A stretch of 64,000 nt of DNA from Chloroflexota bacterium (lineage in GTDB: Bacteria; Chloroflexota; Limnocylindria; Limnocylindrales; CSP1-4): the NCBI GenBank assembly GCA_026004015.1, contig BPIH01000004.1, forward strand, positions 58,704 to 122,703, given 5' to 3'. A model generated the notes under the pieces. The model searched no databases, was not told the DNA's origin, and saw only the letters and a program-made list of their open reading frames with translations. How positions within the stretch are numbered: the stretch's first letter is position 1; each line of letters starts with the position of its first letter. The translations under genes and the position numbers were made by a program. Shown one piece after another: positions 1-12,001 of the stretch.

Positions 1-115
1 GGGTCGTCCGGACGCCCGGCGACCAAGAACCGGACAGATTCACTTGGCTACGAGAAGCGGCGGCCACGCCGGCGGTCGCACCTGCTACACTTACGCCCGC
101 CTTGCCAGGTCGCCC

Positions 116-340
116 ATGATCGAGCCCGGACGAGCCTGGGCCTACTTCGCCCTCTTCTCGGAGATCGGAATCGTCCTGCTGGTCACCACCCTGGGCGGTG
201 TCCTGGCAGGGTACTGGCTGGACCAGCAGCTCGGGTCGGTCCCGATCTTCGCCCTCGCCGGCCTCTTCGTCGGCCTGGCGGTGGGCGCCCGGGCGGTCTA
301 CCGGCTCATCACCCGGTTCCTGGCCACATTCGAAGACTGA
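116..340 (+). CDS. AtpZ/AtpI-like ATP synthase assembly protein
   Basis: A 74-residue protein with two membrane helices (about residues 8-28 and 41-62) separated by a short WLDQQLG turn, the size and layout of the AtpZ/AtpI family encoded just ahead of F-type ATP synthase genes. Family members help assemble the c-ring or move Mg2+/Ca2+; which applies here is unknown. The start at 116 is preferred because an upstream in-frame ATG at 44 would add a basic, non-membrane extension. It lies 20 bp before atpB and is probably the first gene of that operon. The call rests on position and topology more than on a signature motif. Confidence 0.7.
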   Translation: MIEPGRAWAYFALFSEIGIVLLVTTLGGVLAGYWLDQQLGSVPIFALAGLFVGLAVGARAVYRLITRFLATFED

Positions 341-360
341 CGATCGAGAGCGCGGCGACG

Positions 361-1473
361 ATGCCGCGCTCTCCGCACGGAGCGAGCGTGCCGGACGAGC
401 GCCATCACCCAGATCCCATCGCCAGCCCCGCCGTCCCCGCGGTCGGGGCCGCCCCGGCCGGCGTCGGAGCGGCGGAGGACGCCGCCGTCGAGCGCCCGCG
501 CGGCTCGAGGCTCGTTCGGAACCTCGGGCTCCTCATCGCGGCCGTCATCGCCATCGACATCCTCGCCGTCCTCTTCGTCCCGCCCTTCCCGCCCGGCGAG
601 CCCGGCGCCGCCTGCGAGTTCCCGGTCTGCTTCATCGCCGGCAACCTCGAGCTGCCGGCACCCCACGTCGTCTTCGACCTCGACCCATCGACCTCGCTCC
701 CCGAGGGCCCGCTGGCGATCGGCTTCGACGCCTCGATCAGCTCCTCCCTCTTCACCATGTGGATCGTCATGGCCGTCGTCCTCGGGCTCGCCGTCCTCGC
801 CACCCGCCGGATGCGCGAGGTCCCGAGCGGGATCCAGAACGTCGTCGAGTTCGCCTACGAGCAGCTCTCGAACTTCGCCACCTCCATCGGCGGCCCCGGG
901 GCGCGCGCCCACGTCCCCTTCTACGCCGCCTTCTTCCTCCTCATCCTCTTCTCGAACTGGAGCGGTCTCGTGCCGCCGGTCGGCAAGGTCCACGAGCTCC
1001 GGGCGCCGACGAGCGACGTCAACGTCACCATCGGCCTCGCCCTCGTCGCCTTCGCCTACTTCGAGTTCCAGGGGCTGCGAGCGAACGGCGTCCTCGGCTA
1101 CCTCGCCAAGTTCTTCCCCGTCGGCGAGTTCCGGAAGGGGGTCGGGGCCGGCCTCATCGCCCTCTTCGTCGGCCTCATCGAGCTCATGCTCGAGTTCGTG
1201 AAACCGGTCACCCTCTCGATGCGACTTTTTGGCAACATCTACGGCGGCGAAGTCGCCCTCGGGGTCCTGACGGCCCTCACCATCGCCGTCATCCCCGTGG
1301 CGCTCTTCGCCCTCGAGCTCATGCTGAACTTCGTCCAGGCCTTGATCTTCAGCGTCCTCATGCTCATCTTCACCCTCGTGGCGGTCGAGAGCCACCACGA
1401 GGAGGAAGGCCACGCCGAGCCGGCCGACGCGCCGGCCGGCGATCGGGCACCGGCCCCGGCGCCCGCCCACTAG
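361..1473 (+). CDS. atpB: F0F1 ATP synthase subunit a
   Basis: Membrane stator subunit that forms the proton half-channels against the c-ring. The diagnostic segment SMRLFGNIYGGE carries the essential Arg (R288), followed by the helix-5 region ending at about residue 342. At 370 residues it is longer than the usual 230-280: about 50 residues of Pro/Ala-rich N-terminus precede the first helix, and after the last helix there is a His/Glu then Ala/Pro tail (residues 343-370). A GTG at 388 with a GGAG five bases upstream is an alternative start that would remove nine residues. Second gene of the atp operon, ahead of the c subunit. Confidence 0.95.
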   Translation: MPRSPHGASVPDERHHPDPIASPAVPAVGAAPAGVGAAEDAAVERPRGSRLVRNLGLLIAAVIAIDILAVLFVPPFPPGEPGAACEFPVCFIAGNLELPAPHVVFDLDPSTSLPEGPLAIGFDASISSSLFTMWIVMAVVLGLAVLATRRMREVPSGIQNVVEFAYEQLSNFATSIGGPGARAHVPFYAAFFLLILFSNWSGLVPPVGKVHELRAPTSDVNVTIGLALVAFAYFEFQGLRANGVLGYLAKFFPVGEFRKGVGAGLIALFVGLIELMLEFVKPVTLSMRLFGNIYGGEVALGVLTALTIAVIPVALFALELMLNFVQALIFSVLMLIFTLVAVESHHEEEGHAEPADAPAGDRAPAPAPAH

Positions 1474-1611
1474 CCGGTCGGCGCCTCCGGACGGGCAGCG
1501 ACGGCCCGCCGAGACGCCGGGCACGTCCGCACCGATCGAGTCGCCGACGCCCCAACATCGGTCCCAGCAATCGCCGGGCTCGCCCCGGCTCCACAGGAGG
1601 AAGAAACGACC

Positions 1612-1824
1612 ATGGAGAACCTCGGCGCAGGGATCGCCGCCCTCGGCGTCATCGGTCCCGGCATCGGCATCGGCATCCTGGCCGGCATGTCGAGCGCGGC
1701 CATCGGCCGCAACCCGGACGCGGGTGGCCAGATCCGCGGCCTGGCGATCATCCTCGCCGCCTTCGCCGAAGGGCTCGGGGTGCTCGCCATCGTCGTCGGC
1801 CTGCTCTCGATCTTCATCAAGTAG
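1612..1824 (+). CDS. atpE: F0F1 ATP synthase subunit c
   Basis: A 70-residue hairpin of two membrane helices joined by the polar loop RNPD (residues 33-36). Helix 1 has the Gly repeat (G15, G17, G19, G21) that packs the rotor ring, and helix 2 carries the ion-binding carboxylate Glu53 in AFAEGLG. The Gln and Ser/Thr residues typical of sodium-binding c subunits are absent around these sites, so a proton-driven ring is inferred. A strong AGGAGGAA-type ribosome site precedes the ATG. The 138 bp gap after atpB is the longest in the operon and may allow separate translation control, as c is needed in excess. Confidence 0.96.
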   Translation: MENLGAGIAALGVIGPGIGIGILAGMSSAAIGRNPDAGGQIRGLAIILAAFAEGLGVLAIVVGLLSIFIK

Positions 1825-1857
1825 GCCGGCTCGGCCGCCCCGAAGGGAGCACGACAG

Positions 1858-2442
1858 GTGGACCTGCTGGCGATCGCCGACGCCGTCGCCGAGGCGGCCG
1901 TCGCGCCGAGCGCCGAGGCGGGTGCCGAGGCGGGCCTGGCGATCAACCTCTTCTGGATCATCGTCAGCGCCCTCAACTTCCTCGTCTTCCTCGCCCTCAT
2001 CTGGGCCTTCGCCTTCCGGCGGATCGCCGCCATGCTCGATGAGCGGCGGGCCCGCATCGAGCAAGGCCTTCGCGACGCCGAACAGGCCCGCCGCGACCGT
2101 GAGCAGGCCGCGGCCGAGCGCCTGGCGGCGATCCAGGAGGCGCGGAAGGAGGCGACCGAGATCATCAACCGGGCCCAGCGGGCCGCCCAGGAGGCACGCG
2201 AGGCGGACATGGCGGCGACCCGGGCCGAGCTCGAGCAGCTCCGAGCGGCCGCCCAGGCCGAAATCGAGGCCGAAAAGCAGCGGGCCATCGCCGACCTGCG
2301 GGCCGAGGTCGCCGACCTCGCCCTCGCGGCGGCGGCGAAGGTCGTCGGCGAGACGATGACCGACGCCCGGCACCGGCGGATCGTCGAGGAGTTCCTCGCC
2401 GAGACGGCCGCCGGCCAGCCCGACGGAACCGGCCGCGGCTGA
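1858..2442 (+). CDS. atpF: F0F1 ATP synthase subunit b
   Basis: Peripheral-stalk subunit of 194 residues. An N-terminal membrane helix (about residues 32-57) is followed by a long charged helix rich in Ala, Glu, Arg and Gln (about residues 60-180) that dimerises as a coiled coil and reaches the delta subunit. The roughly 30-residue Ala/Glu-rich leader before the helix is longer than usual. Start is GTG at 1858, 33 bp after atpE; no ATG lies nearby. It ends 9 bp before atpH, so the two are probably co-translated. Confidence 0.95.
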   Translation: MDLLAIADAVAEAAVAPSAEAGAEAGLAINLFWIIVSALNFLVFLALIWAFAFRRIAAMLDERRARIEQGLRDAEQARRDREQAAAERLAAIQEARKEATEIINRAQRAAQEAREADMAATRAELEQLRAAAQAEIEAEKQRAIADLRAEVADLALAAAAKVVGETMTDARHRRIVEEFLAETAAGQPDGTGRG

Positions 2443-2451
2443 GGAGGATCG

Positions 2452-3123
2452 ATGGCACGCCGCCCGACGACCGCCGCCCGCCGCTACGCGGAGGCGGCCT
2501 TCGACCTCGCCGACCGGGATCGAACCCACGACGCCTGGCTCGCTGCCCTGACCGCGGCCGCCGAGGCCCTCGCCGTCGAGGAGGTCCTCCGGATCGTCGA
2601 CAACCCGGCCGTCCCGATCCGGGAGCGGCAGGCGGCGGCCGAGGCGATCCTCGCCGGCCAGGCCTTCGCCCGGCTCGTCGACGCTGCCGTCGAGCGGCTG
2701 CCGAAGCCCGAGGTCGAGGCGGAGGCCGTCCGGCGCCAGGTCGCCGAGCGGGTCGGCCGCCAGGTCGCCCGCCTCGTCGCCCTCCTCGTCGAGCGGCGCC
2801 GGGTCGACACGCTGCCCCGGGTCGCCGAGGCGTTCCGGCAGCTCCTCCTCGCCCGCCGCGGTATCGTCGAGGCGGAAGTCGTGAGCGCGGCCCCCCTGAC
2901 GGCGGCCGAGGCGACGGCCCTCCGCGAGCGGCTCGAGGGGCTCGTCGGGCGGAGCGTCGAGCTCCGGACGAGGGTCGATCCGGGGCTCCTCGGCGGCCTC
3001 ATGGTCCGGATCGGCGATCGGCTCTACGATGCGTCCGTCCGGGGACGCCTCGAGCGCCTTCGGACGCAGCTCGTGGCTGCCGGCCGCGGCTGGGCCGCCG
3101 GTGCCGCCCCGGCGGGCGGGTAG
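2452..3123 (+). CDS. atpH: F0F1 ATP synthase subunit delta
   Basis: OSCP-type subunit that joins the peripheral stalk to the top of the alpha/beta ring. The N-terminal helical domain begins with ARRYAEAAFDLA, matching the family RRYA-A-LF start. The C-terminal domain has the expected Glu-Val beta strand (EAEVVSAAPLT, about residue 139) and the LLGGLMVRIGDRLYDAS segment (about residues 182-198). The C-terminus is somewhat extended (223 residues against about 180). An ATG follows a GAGGA ribosome site 9 bp after atpF. Confidence 0.93.
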   Translation: MARRPTTAARRYAEAAFDLADRDRTHDAWLAALTAAAEALAVEEVLRIVDNPAVPIRERQAAAEAILAGQAFARLVDAAVERLPKPEVEAEAVRRQVAERVGRQVARLVALLVERRRVDTLPRVAEAFRQLLLARRGIVEAEVVSAAPLTAAEATALRERLEGLVGRSVELRTRVDPGLLGGLMVRIGDRLYDASVRGRLERLRTQLVAAGRGWAAGAAPAGG

Positions 3124-3164
3124 GCTGGACGGTGCGAGACGTGGCGGGAAGCTGAGGAACAAGC

Positions 3165-4697
3165 ATGGCCATTCGATCGGACGAAATCATCACCATCATC
3201 AAGTCGGAGATCGACCGCTTCGAGCAGGCGGTCGAGACCCGAAGCGTCGGGACCGTCGTCGAGGTCGGCGATGGCATCGCCCAGGTCTACGGCCTCGACG
3301 CCGCCGTCGCCTCGGAGCTCATCGAGTTCCCGAACGGGGTCATGGGCCTCGCCCTGAACCTCGAGGAGGAGACCGTCGGCTGCGTCATCCTCGGCGACGC
3401 CCGGGCGATTAAGGAAGGCGACACGGCGAAGACGACGGGCCGGGTCGTCGAGGTCCCCGTCGGCCAGGCCCTCGTCGGCCGGGTCGTCGATCCCCTCGGC
3501 CGGCCCCTCGACGACAAGGGGCCCATCCAGACCGACCGCTTCCGGCCCGTCGAGCGGATCGCCCCCGGCGTCATCACCCGCCAGCCCGTCGACACCCCGG
3601 TCCAGACGGGGATCAAGGCCATCGACGCCCTCATCCCCATCGGCCGCGGCCAGCGGGAGCTCATCATCGGCGATCGCCAGACCGGGAAGACGGCCCTCGC
3701 CATCGACACGATCATCAACCAGAAGGGCCAAGGCCTCGTCTGCATCTACGTGGCCATCGGTCAGAAGCTGTCGACCGTGGCCAACACCGTCGCCACCCTC
3801 GAGAAGTACGGGGCGATGGAGCACACCATCGTCGTCGTCGCTGGCGCCGAGGATCCGGCGCCCCTCCAGTACCTCGCTCCCTACGCCGGGGCCGCCATCG
3901 GCGAGGAGGTCATGGAGAACGGGGTCGAGGTCGGCGGCCGCCTCGTCAAGGACGCCCTCTGCGTCTACGACGACCTCTCGAAGCACGCCTGGGCGTACCG
4001 CGAGATGGCCCTCCTCCTCCGCCGTCCGCCCGGCCGCGAGGCGTACCCCGGCGACGTCTTCTACCTCCACAGCCGGCTTCTCGAGCGGGCGGCCCGCCTG
4101 AACGCCGAGCACGGCGGCGGCTCCCTGACCGCCCTGCCGATCATCGAGACCCAGGCGAACGACGTCTCGGCCTACATCCCGACGAACGTCATCAGCATCA
4201 CCGACGGCCAGATCTTCCTGGAGACCGACCTCTTCAACGCCGGCCAGCGACCGGCCCTCAACATCGGCATCTCCGTCAGCCGGGTCGGCTCGGCCGCCCA
4301 GACGAAGGCGATGAAGAAGGTCGCCGCCCCGCTCAAGCTCGACCTCGCCCAGTACCGGGCCCTGGCCGCCTTCGCCCAGTTCGCCTCGGACCTCGACAAG
4401 GCGACCCGCGACCAGCTCACCCGGGGCGAGAAGCTCTCCGAGGTCATCAAGCAGCCCCAGTACCAGCCGCTCCCGGTCGAGAAGCAGGTCGCCATCCTCT
4501 ACGCGGCGACGAAGGGCTACCTCGACGACGTGCCGACCCCGAAGGTGAAGGAGTTCGAGGCCCAGTTCTACCGCTTCCTCGAGCACGAGCGACCGGCGAT
4601 CCTCCGCGAGCTCGGCGAGAAGAAGGACCTCACCGACGAGCTGGCAGCCGCCCTCGACGAGGCCATCGCCACCTTCCGGAGCCAGTTCCTTGCCTGA
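3165..4697 (+). CDS. atpA: F0F1 ATP synthase subunit alpha
   Basis: Non-catalytic nucleotide-binding subunit of the F1 hexamer, 510 residues, normal length. The P-loop GDRQTGKT is at residues 169-176, the N-terminal beta barrel covers about 25-95, and the alpha-specific segment [20 protein letters not shown] is intact. No frameshift is seen, in contrast to several accessory genes in this window. It sits between the delta and gamma genes in the standard order. Confidence 0.98.
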   Translation: MAIRSDEIITIIKSEIDRFEQAVETRSVGTVVEVGDGIAQVYGLDAAVASELIEFPNGVMGLALNLEEETVGCVILGDARAIKEGDTAKTTGRVVEVPVGQALVGRVVDPLGRPLDDKGPIQTDRFRPVERIAPGVITRQPVDTPVQTGIKAIDALIPIGRGQRELIIGDRQTGKTALAIDTIINQKGQGLVCIYVAIGQKLSTVANTVATLEKYGAMEHTIVVVAGAEDPAPLQYLAPYAGAAIGEEVMENGVEVGGRLVKDALCVYDDLSKHAWAYREMALLLRRPPGREAYPGDVFYLHSRLLERAARLNAEHGGGSLTALPIIETQANDVSAYIPTNVISITDGQIFLETDLFNAGQRPALNIGISVSRVGSAAQTKAMKKVAAPLKLDLAQYRALAAFAQFASDLDKATRDQLTRGEKLSEVIKQPQYQPLPVEKQVAILYAATKGYLDDVPTPKVKEFEAQFYRFLEHERPAILRELGEKKDLTDELAAALDEAIATFRSQFLA

Positions 4698-4735
4698 TCG
4701 AGGCCGTCCTCGACCCCGCCGCCCAGGTCTGACCG

Positions 4736-7055
<2,320 letters not shown>

Positions 7056-7132
7056 GCGATGGCGTCGCGCGCCCGCCGTCGGCGCTGCCGCCCGAGCCGT
7101 CCCGCCCGGCCAACGGCGAGGAGGTGGAGCTC

Positions 7133-7561
7133 GTGCCGCTGAAGCTCGAGATCGTCACCCCCGAGCGGCTCGCCTTCTCGGACGAGGTCGACGCCGTCGT
7201 CCTGCCCGGCATCGAGGGCGAGCTCGGCGTCCTGCCGCACCACGCCCCCCTCGTCTCGATGCTCGGCCTCGGCGAGCTCCGGATCCGGAAGGGCTCGACG
7301 ACCGAGTCCTTCGCCATCGTCGGCGGCTTCCTCCAGGTTCGGCCGGACAAGGTCGTCGTCATGGCCGAGACGGCCGACATGGCCTCCGAGATCGACCTCG
7401 AGAAGGCCCGCGAGGCGCAGCGCGAGGCCGAGCGAGCCCTGGAAACCGGCTACCACGAGGGGGCCGACCTGGCGGCCGCGCGGGCCGCCCTCCAGCAGGC
7501 CCTCCTCCGGGTCCGCGTCGCCGAGCGGCGCTACCGGGAGGGCCGGCGCCACGGCGGCTGA
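7133..7561 (+). CDS. atpC: F0F1 ATP synthase subunit epsilon
   Basis: Rotor-foot and inhibitory subunit. The N-terminal beta barrel carries the family motifs VLPGIEGELGVLPHHAPL and IVGGFLQV, followed by a two-helix C-terminal arm with an Arg/Ala-rich helix. GTG at 7133 is chosen over GTG at 7124 because a GAGGAGG ribosome site (7118-7124) lies eight bases upstream of it and would overlap the earlier codon. Last atp gene; murA begins 4 bp after its stop, so cell-wall genes may share the transcript. Confidence 0.93.
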   Translation: MPLKLEIVTPERLAFSDEVDAVVLPGIEGELGVLPHHAPLVSMLGLGELRIRKGSTTESFAIVGGFLQVRPDKVVVMAETADMASEIDLEKAREAQREAERALETGYHEGADLAAARAALQQALLRVRVAERRYREGRRHGG

Positions 7562-7565
7562 TCCC

Positions 7566-8912
7566 GTGGCCGACGCCCGGCCGTTCCAGTGGGAGTACCG
7601 GCCGGCGCCGGTCGCCCGCGAGCAGTACCGGATCGAGGGCGGTCGGCCCCTCGGCGGTCGGGTCGCCATCAGCGGCTCGAAGAACGCGGCCCTCAAGCTC
7701 CTCGCCGCGGCGACCCTGACCGGCGAGCGCTGCCGCTTCGAAAACGTGCCCGAGATCGAGGACGTCCGGGTCATGGCCGAGACCCTCCGGGAGCTCGGGG
7801 TCGTCGTCGACCATCCGGCCCCGAACGTCTACGAGGTCGCCGCCGGCGACATCGACTGGCTCTTCGTCCCTCTCGAGGCGGCGGCCCGGATGCGGGCCAG
7901 CTTCATCCTCCTGGGCCCGCTCCTCGCCCGGAGGGGCCAGGTCATCATCAGCAACCCGGGTGGCGACCGGATCGGCCGGCGGCCGGTCAACTTCCACGTC
8001 GACGCCATGCGGGCGCTGGGGGCCGAGATCGACTACCGCTACGGCTACTACTACGCCAAGGCCCCCGGCCGCCTCCGGGGGGCCGAAATCCGCTTTCCGA
8101 CGGTGACGGTCATGGGGACCGAGAACGCCCTCCTGGCGGCGACCCTCGCCGTCGGCCACACGACCATCGAGCCGGCGGCCCGGGAGCCCGAGGTCGACGA
8201 CCTCATCGCCTTCCTCCGGAAGATGGGGGCCGAGGTCGAGCGGACGGCCCCCGATCGGATCGAGGTCGAGGGGCGGCGCCGGCTCCGGGGGGCCGAGCAC
8301 CGAGTCCTCCCCGATCGGATCGAAGCCGGCACCTTCGTCGTCGCCGCGGCCGTGACCGGCGGTCAGGTCCGCCTCGAGGGGGCGCCCTGCGACCACCTCG
8401 GCGCCTTCCTCGAGGTCGCCGGCCGGGTGGGGGTCGGGATCGCCTGTGGGTCCGACTGGATCGAGGTCGACGGCCGTGCCCTCGCCGCCGACGGCTACCG
8501 GGCGACGGACATCGAGACGGCGCCGTATCCGGGCCTCGCCACGGACCTCCAGCCGCCGACCTGCGTCCTCCTCACCCAGGCCGTCGGCACGTCCCGGGTC
8601 CACGAGACCGTCTTCGAGGACCGGCTCGAGTGGCTGGCGGAGCTCGCCCGGATGGGCGCCGACGTCACCGTCCACGACGCCCACCACGCCACCATCCGGG
8701 GCCGGACGAGGCTCCGCGGGGCGACGACGGAGATCGGCGACCTCCGAGCCGGGGCGTCCCTCATCCTCGCCGCCCTCGCCGCCGAGGGCGAGAGCGTCGT
8801 CCGCGGCGCCCACCACGTCGAGCGCGGGTATGAGAACATCGAGGAGAAGTTCCGCGCCCTCGGTGCCCGCATCGAGCGGCAGCCGGAGATCCCACCAGGT
8901 GAGCGTCCATGA
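7566..8912 (+). CDS. murA: UDP-GlcNAc 1-carboxyvinyltransferase (MurA), Asp-type
   Basis: Transfers enolpyruvate from PEP to UDP-N-acetylglucosamine, the first committed step of peptidoglycan synthesis. The fold is recognised from SGSKNAALK (Lys39/Asn40 of the active site), [10 protein letters not shown] and the repeated beta-alpha units; length 448 is close to normal (about 420-430). The mobile catalytic loop, usually PGGCAIG, reads PGGDRIG, so the Cys that fosfomycin alkylates is Asp134. Asp-type MurA enzymes are known to be active and fosfomycin resistant. GTG start follows atpC by 4 bp and the stop overlaps the mreB ATG. A MurA-like paralogue is the alternative, because no other copy is visible here. 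Confidence 0.9.
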   Translation: MADARPFQWEYRPAPVAREQYRIEGGRPLGGRVAISGSKNAALKLLAAATLTGERCRFENVPEIEDVRVMAETLRELGVVVDHPAPNVYEVAAGDIDWLFVPLEAAARMRASFILLGPLLARRGQVIISNPGGDRIGRRPVNFHVDAMRALGAEIDYRYGYYYAKAPGRLRGAEIRFPTVTVMGTENALLAATLAVGHTTIEPAAREPEVDDLIAFLRKMGAEVERTAPDRIEVEGRRRLRGAEHRVLPDRIEAGTFVVAAAVTGGQVRLEGAPCDHLGAFLEVAGRVGVGIACGSDWIEVDGRALAADGYRATDIETAPYPGLATDLQPPTCVLLTQAVGTSRVHETVFEDRLEWLAELARMGADVTVHDAHHATIRGRTRLRGATTEIGDLRAGASLILAALAAEGESVVRGAHHVERGYENIEEKFRALGARIERQPEIPPGERP

Positions 8913-9907
8913 AGATCGGTATCGACCTCGGAACCGCCAACGTCCTCGTCTACGTCCAGGGCCGGGGGATCGTCATCCAGGAGCCCTCGGTCGTCGCCGT
9001 CTCCGACGACAACCGGATCGTCGCCGTCGGCGAGGAAGCCCGCGAGATGATCGGCCGGACACCGGGCAACATCACCGCCATCCGACCGATGAAGGACGGC
9101 GTCATCGCCGACTACGTCATCACCGAGGCGATGCTCCGCTTCTTCATCGGCAAGGCGACGAAGGGCCGGATCAGCTTCTCGCGGCCCGAGGTCATGATCA
9201 GCGTCCCCTCGGGGGTCACCTCGGTCGAGAAGCGGGCGGTCCGCGACGCCGCCCTCAAGGCCGGGGCGAAGGAGGCGTACCTCATCGAGGAGCCCCTCGC
9301 CGCCGCCATCGGGGCGAACGTGCCGATCAGCGCGCCGTCGGGGAACATGATCATCAACATCGGCGGGGGGACGAGCGAGATCGCCGTCATCTCCCTCGGC
9401 GGCATCGTCGTCGCCAACAGCCTCCGGGTGGGGGGCAACAAGTTCGACGAGGCCATCGCCAACTACATCCGGAAGAAGTACAACCTCATGGTCGGCGAGC
9501 GGACGGCGGAGGAGGTGAAGATCCAGATCGGGACCGCCCTGCCCCTCGAGCGGGAGCTCCAGATGGAGGTCCGCGGCCGGGACCTCATCGCCGGCCTGCC
9601 GCGGACGATTCCGATCACGAGCTCGGAGGTCATGGAGGCCATCGAAGCCCCCCTCCAGGCCCTCGTCGCCGCCGTCCGGGCCGTCCTCGAGCAGACGCCC
9701 CCCGAGCTCAGCTCCGACATCATCGACAAGGGGATGGTCATGTCCGGCGGTGGCTCCCTCCTCCGGAACATCGACAAGCTCCTGACCCAGGTCACGGGCG
9801 TCCCCTGCCACGTCGCCGAGAACCCCCTGAACTGCGTCGCCCTCGGGACCGGGCTCGCCCTCGAGCACTTCGACTTCTTCAAGAAGTCCCTCGTCCAGAC
9901 GATCTAG
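8909..9907 (+). CDS. mreB: MreB/Mbl-family rod-shape actin homologue
   Basis: Actin-fold ATPase that organises lateral wall synthesis under the membrane. Phosphate-1 motif [13 protein letters not shown] at the N-terminus, connect-1 and phosphate-2 ([13 protein letters not shown], about residues 150-162), and the adenosine motif MSGGGSLL (about 278-285) are all present; 332 residues is typical. It overlaps murA by four bases (ATGA), which suggests translational coupling of a wall-precursor enzyme with the wall-positioning filament. mreC and mreD are not next to it. Confidence 0.92.
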   Translation: MKIGIDLGTANVLVYVQGRGIVIQEPSVVAVSDDNRIVAVGEEAREMIGRTPGNITAIRPMKDGVIADYVITEAMLRFFIGKATKGRISFSRPEVMISVPSGVTSVEKRAVRDAALKAGAKEAYLIEEPLAAAIGANVPISAPSGNMIINIGGGTSEIAVISLGGIVVANSLRVGGNKFDEAIANYIRKKYNLMVGERTAEEVKIQIGTALPLERELQMEVRGRDLIAGLPRTIPITSSEVMEAIEAPLQALVAAVRAVLEQTPPELSSDIIDKGMVMSGGGSLLRNIDKLLTQVTGVPCHVAENPLNCVALGTGLALEHFDFFKKSLVQTI

Positions 9908-9920
9908 GGTGGAGGCGGGG

Positions 9921-10664
9921 GTGACGACCGGCCCGGGCGAGGAGGCGGCGAGGCCGCGCGCCTTCCTCGATCTCCACTGCCACACGGCGGCGAGCTTCGA
10001 CAGCCGGTCCCGTCCCCGCGACGTCGTCAGGGCGGCCTTCGAGCGTGGCCTCACCCACCTCGCCATCACCGACCACGACCGGATCGAGGGCGCCCTCGAG
10101 GCCCAGGCCCTCGCTCCGCCCGGCCTCGTCGTCCTCGTCGGCGAGGAGATCCGGACCCGCGAGGGCGACCTCATCGGCCTGTTCCTGCGGGCCGCCGTGC
10201 CGCCCGGTCTGTCGGCCCGGGAGGCGATCGCCGCCGTCCGCGAGCAGGGCGGTCTCGTCGGCATCCCCCACCCCTTCGATCGCTGGCGGGGCTCCCTCGG
10301 CCGGCGGGCCTGGCTCCGCGACCTCGCCCCCCTCGTCGACTGGGTCGAGGTCCACAACGCCCGGGCCCTCTTCCGGGCCAACGCCCGGGCCGCCGCCTTC
10401 GCCGCCGAGCACGGTCTCCCGGGCGTCGCCGTGTCGGACGCCCACACCCTCCTCGAGGTCGGCGTCGCCTCGACCGTCGTCGACGGCGACCCGAGCACCC
10501 CCGACGGCCTCCGTGCCGCCCTCCGAACGGCGAGCCTCGTCACTGGCCGGGGCTCCCTCGTGGCGCGCCTGGCGACGCCCATCGCCAAGGGCCTGAACTG
10601 GTGGCAGGGGAACCGTCGCCGCCGCCCCGGACGGGGCGGGCCGGAGCCGACCGACGATGGCTGA
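9921..10664 (+). CDS. PHP-domain metal-dependent phosphoesterase
   Basis: About 247 residues of PHP fold. Metal-binding motifs are visible: LDLHCHTAAS near the N-terminus, ITDHDRIEGA, then a GIPHPFDR His, and VSDAHTL toward the end. PHP enzymes of this size hydrolyse small phosphoesters such as nucleoside or histidinol phosphates; the substrate here cannot be told. A GGAGG five bases before GTG 9921 favours it over GTG 9909. It follows mreB by 13 bp and overlaps the next gene by eight bases. The C-terminal 30 residues are Arg/Gly-rich and probably disordered. Confidence 0.8.
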   Translation: MTTGPGEEAARPRAFLDLHCHTAASFDSRSRPRDVVRAAFERGLTHLAITDHDRIEGALEAQALAPPGLVVLVGEEIRTREGDLIGLFLRAAVPPGLSAREAIAAVREQGGLVGIPHPFDRWRGSLGRRAWLRDLAPLVDWVEVHNARALFRANARAAAFAAEHGLPGVAVSDAHTLLEVGVASTVVDGDPSTPDGLRAALRTASLVTGRGSLVARLATPIAKGLNWWQGNRRRRPGRGGPEPTDDG

Positions 10665-11753
10665 GCCGCCCTCGGGCCGGACCACCGAGACGATCGTCGC
10701 CTCGACGGACGAGCCGACGATCGAGAGCGAGCAGCTCTCCCTCGTCGCCCGCCTCCGGCAGCCCCGGACCATCGCCTCCTCGTCGTCCCCCTCGTCCTCC
10801 TCGTCCTCGTCTTCCGGGTCGCCCTCGACGTGTCGGTCGAGCGGCTGGCGGCGGGCATCGGCCAGGCGAATGGCTGGCTCCTCGTCGCCGCCTTCGTCGT
10901 CTACTACCTCGGCTTCCCCTTGCGCGGCGCCCGCTGGGCCCTCCTCCTCCGGGGCTCCGGCTTCCGGCTCGGGACGATCGACGCCACCGAGATCATCTTC
11001 CTCTCCTGGCTCGTCAACTGCCTCGTCCCGGCCAAGCTCGGCGACCTCTACCGGGCCTGGCTCCTGAAGTTCAACAGCACGGCCTCGCTGTCGCGGACCT
11101 TCGGGACCGTCTTCATCGAGCGGGTCCTCGACCTCATCGCCATCACCATCCTCGGCCTCGGGGCCGGGTTCTGGAGTTTCCGGACCGGCCTGCCGCCGGA
11201 GATCCAGTTCGTGGCCGCCCTCGGAGTGGCGGTGGTCGTCGGCCTCGTCCTCGGGCTCGTCACGCTTCGGAACTTCGGCCGGCGGGTCATCGTCGCGCTT
11301 CGTGTGCCCGGCCGGGTGACGGAGCTCTACGATCGCTTCGAGGAGGGCGTCTTCGCCGGAGTCGGTCGGCGGGCTCTCCCCGCCCTCGGCCTGGTCACGG
11401 TCGCCATCTGGGCGACGGAGGCCCTCCGCCTCTCCTTCGTCGTCGCCGCCCTCGGCTTCCCCGACGTTTCCCTCGGCCTCTCGGGGGCCGCCTTCGTCGC
11501 CCTCATCGGCTCGCTCCTCACCGCCGTGCCCCTGAGCCCGGCCGGACTCGGGGTCGTCGAGCTCGGCGTCGTCGGCATCCTCGTCACCGCCTACGGCGTG
11601 CCGCTGACCGAGGCGACGACCATCGCCCTCGTCGACCGGGCGATCAGCGTCTTCTCGATCATCGTCCTCGGATCGATCGCCTACGCCGTCTCGCCGAAGC
11701 GGCGCGGAGCGGGGCTGCGGGTTCCGGCCGGGGCGAGCGGCGCGAGCTCGTAG
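10657..11753 (+). CDS. Lysylphosphatidylglycerol synthase TM-region/UPF0104 membrane protein (one frameshift)
   Basis: Polytopic membrane protein resembling the flippase half of LPG synthases and the UPF0104 family. Characteristic pieces are LRGARWALLLRG, LVNCLVPAKLGDLYRAWLL, a FIERVLDLIAI segment and the C-terminal PLSPAGLGVVELGVVGIL. The reading frame breaks near 10775: the start at 10657 gives about 38 residues ending LRQPRTIAS, then the first helix continues one base out of phase. A single missing base restores it. Such proteins translocate lipids or glycolipid intermediates; the substrate is not known. Confidence 0.75.
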
Positions 11754-12001
11754 GGTTCCGCGGAGGCGCCGGGCATCCGGCCCGGGTCGTCCCCGCCCGA
11801 CCGCACCGATGCCGACTCCTCCTCACCGCTCCGGACCGGAGCGTCGCCGGTCGGCGGTTCGCACCGGTACCACTGGGTCATGTCGGCCGGGGCCGGCGTC
11901 GGCGGATCATGCGGCCATGCCGGCGAGGCTCCTGCCGCCGGCGACGGCCCATCGACATCGGACGACCCTTCGAACCTCCGATCCGCGACGACGGGGAGCG
12001 C

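Noticed and set aside
298..3162. 954-codon ORF antisense to the ATP synthase genes
   Set aside because: Shadow of a very GC-rich coding region; composition is Asp/Glu/Arg/Gly-rich with no motif, and the sense genes are certain.
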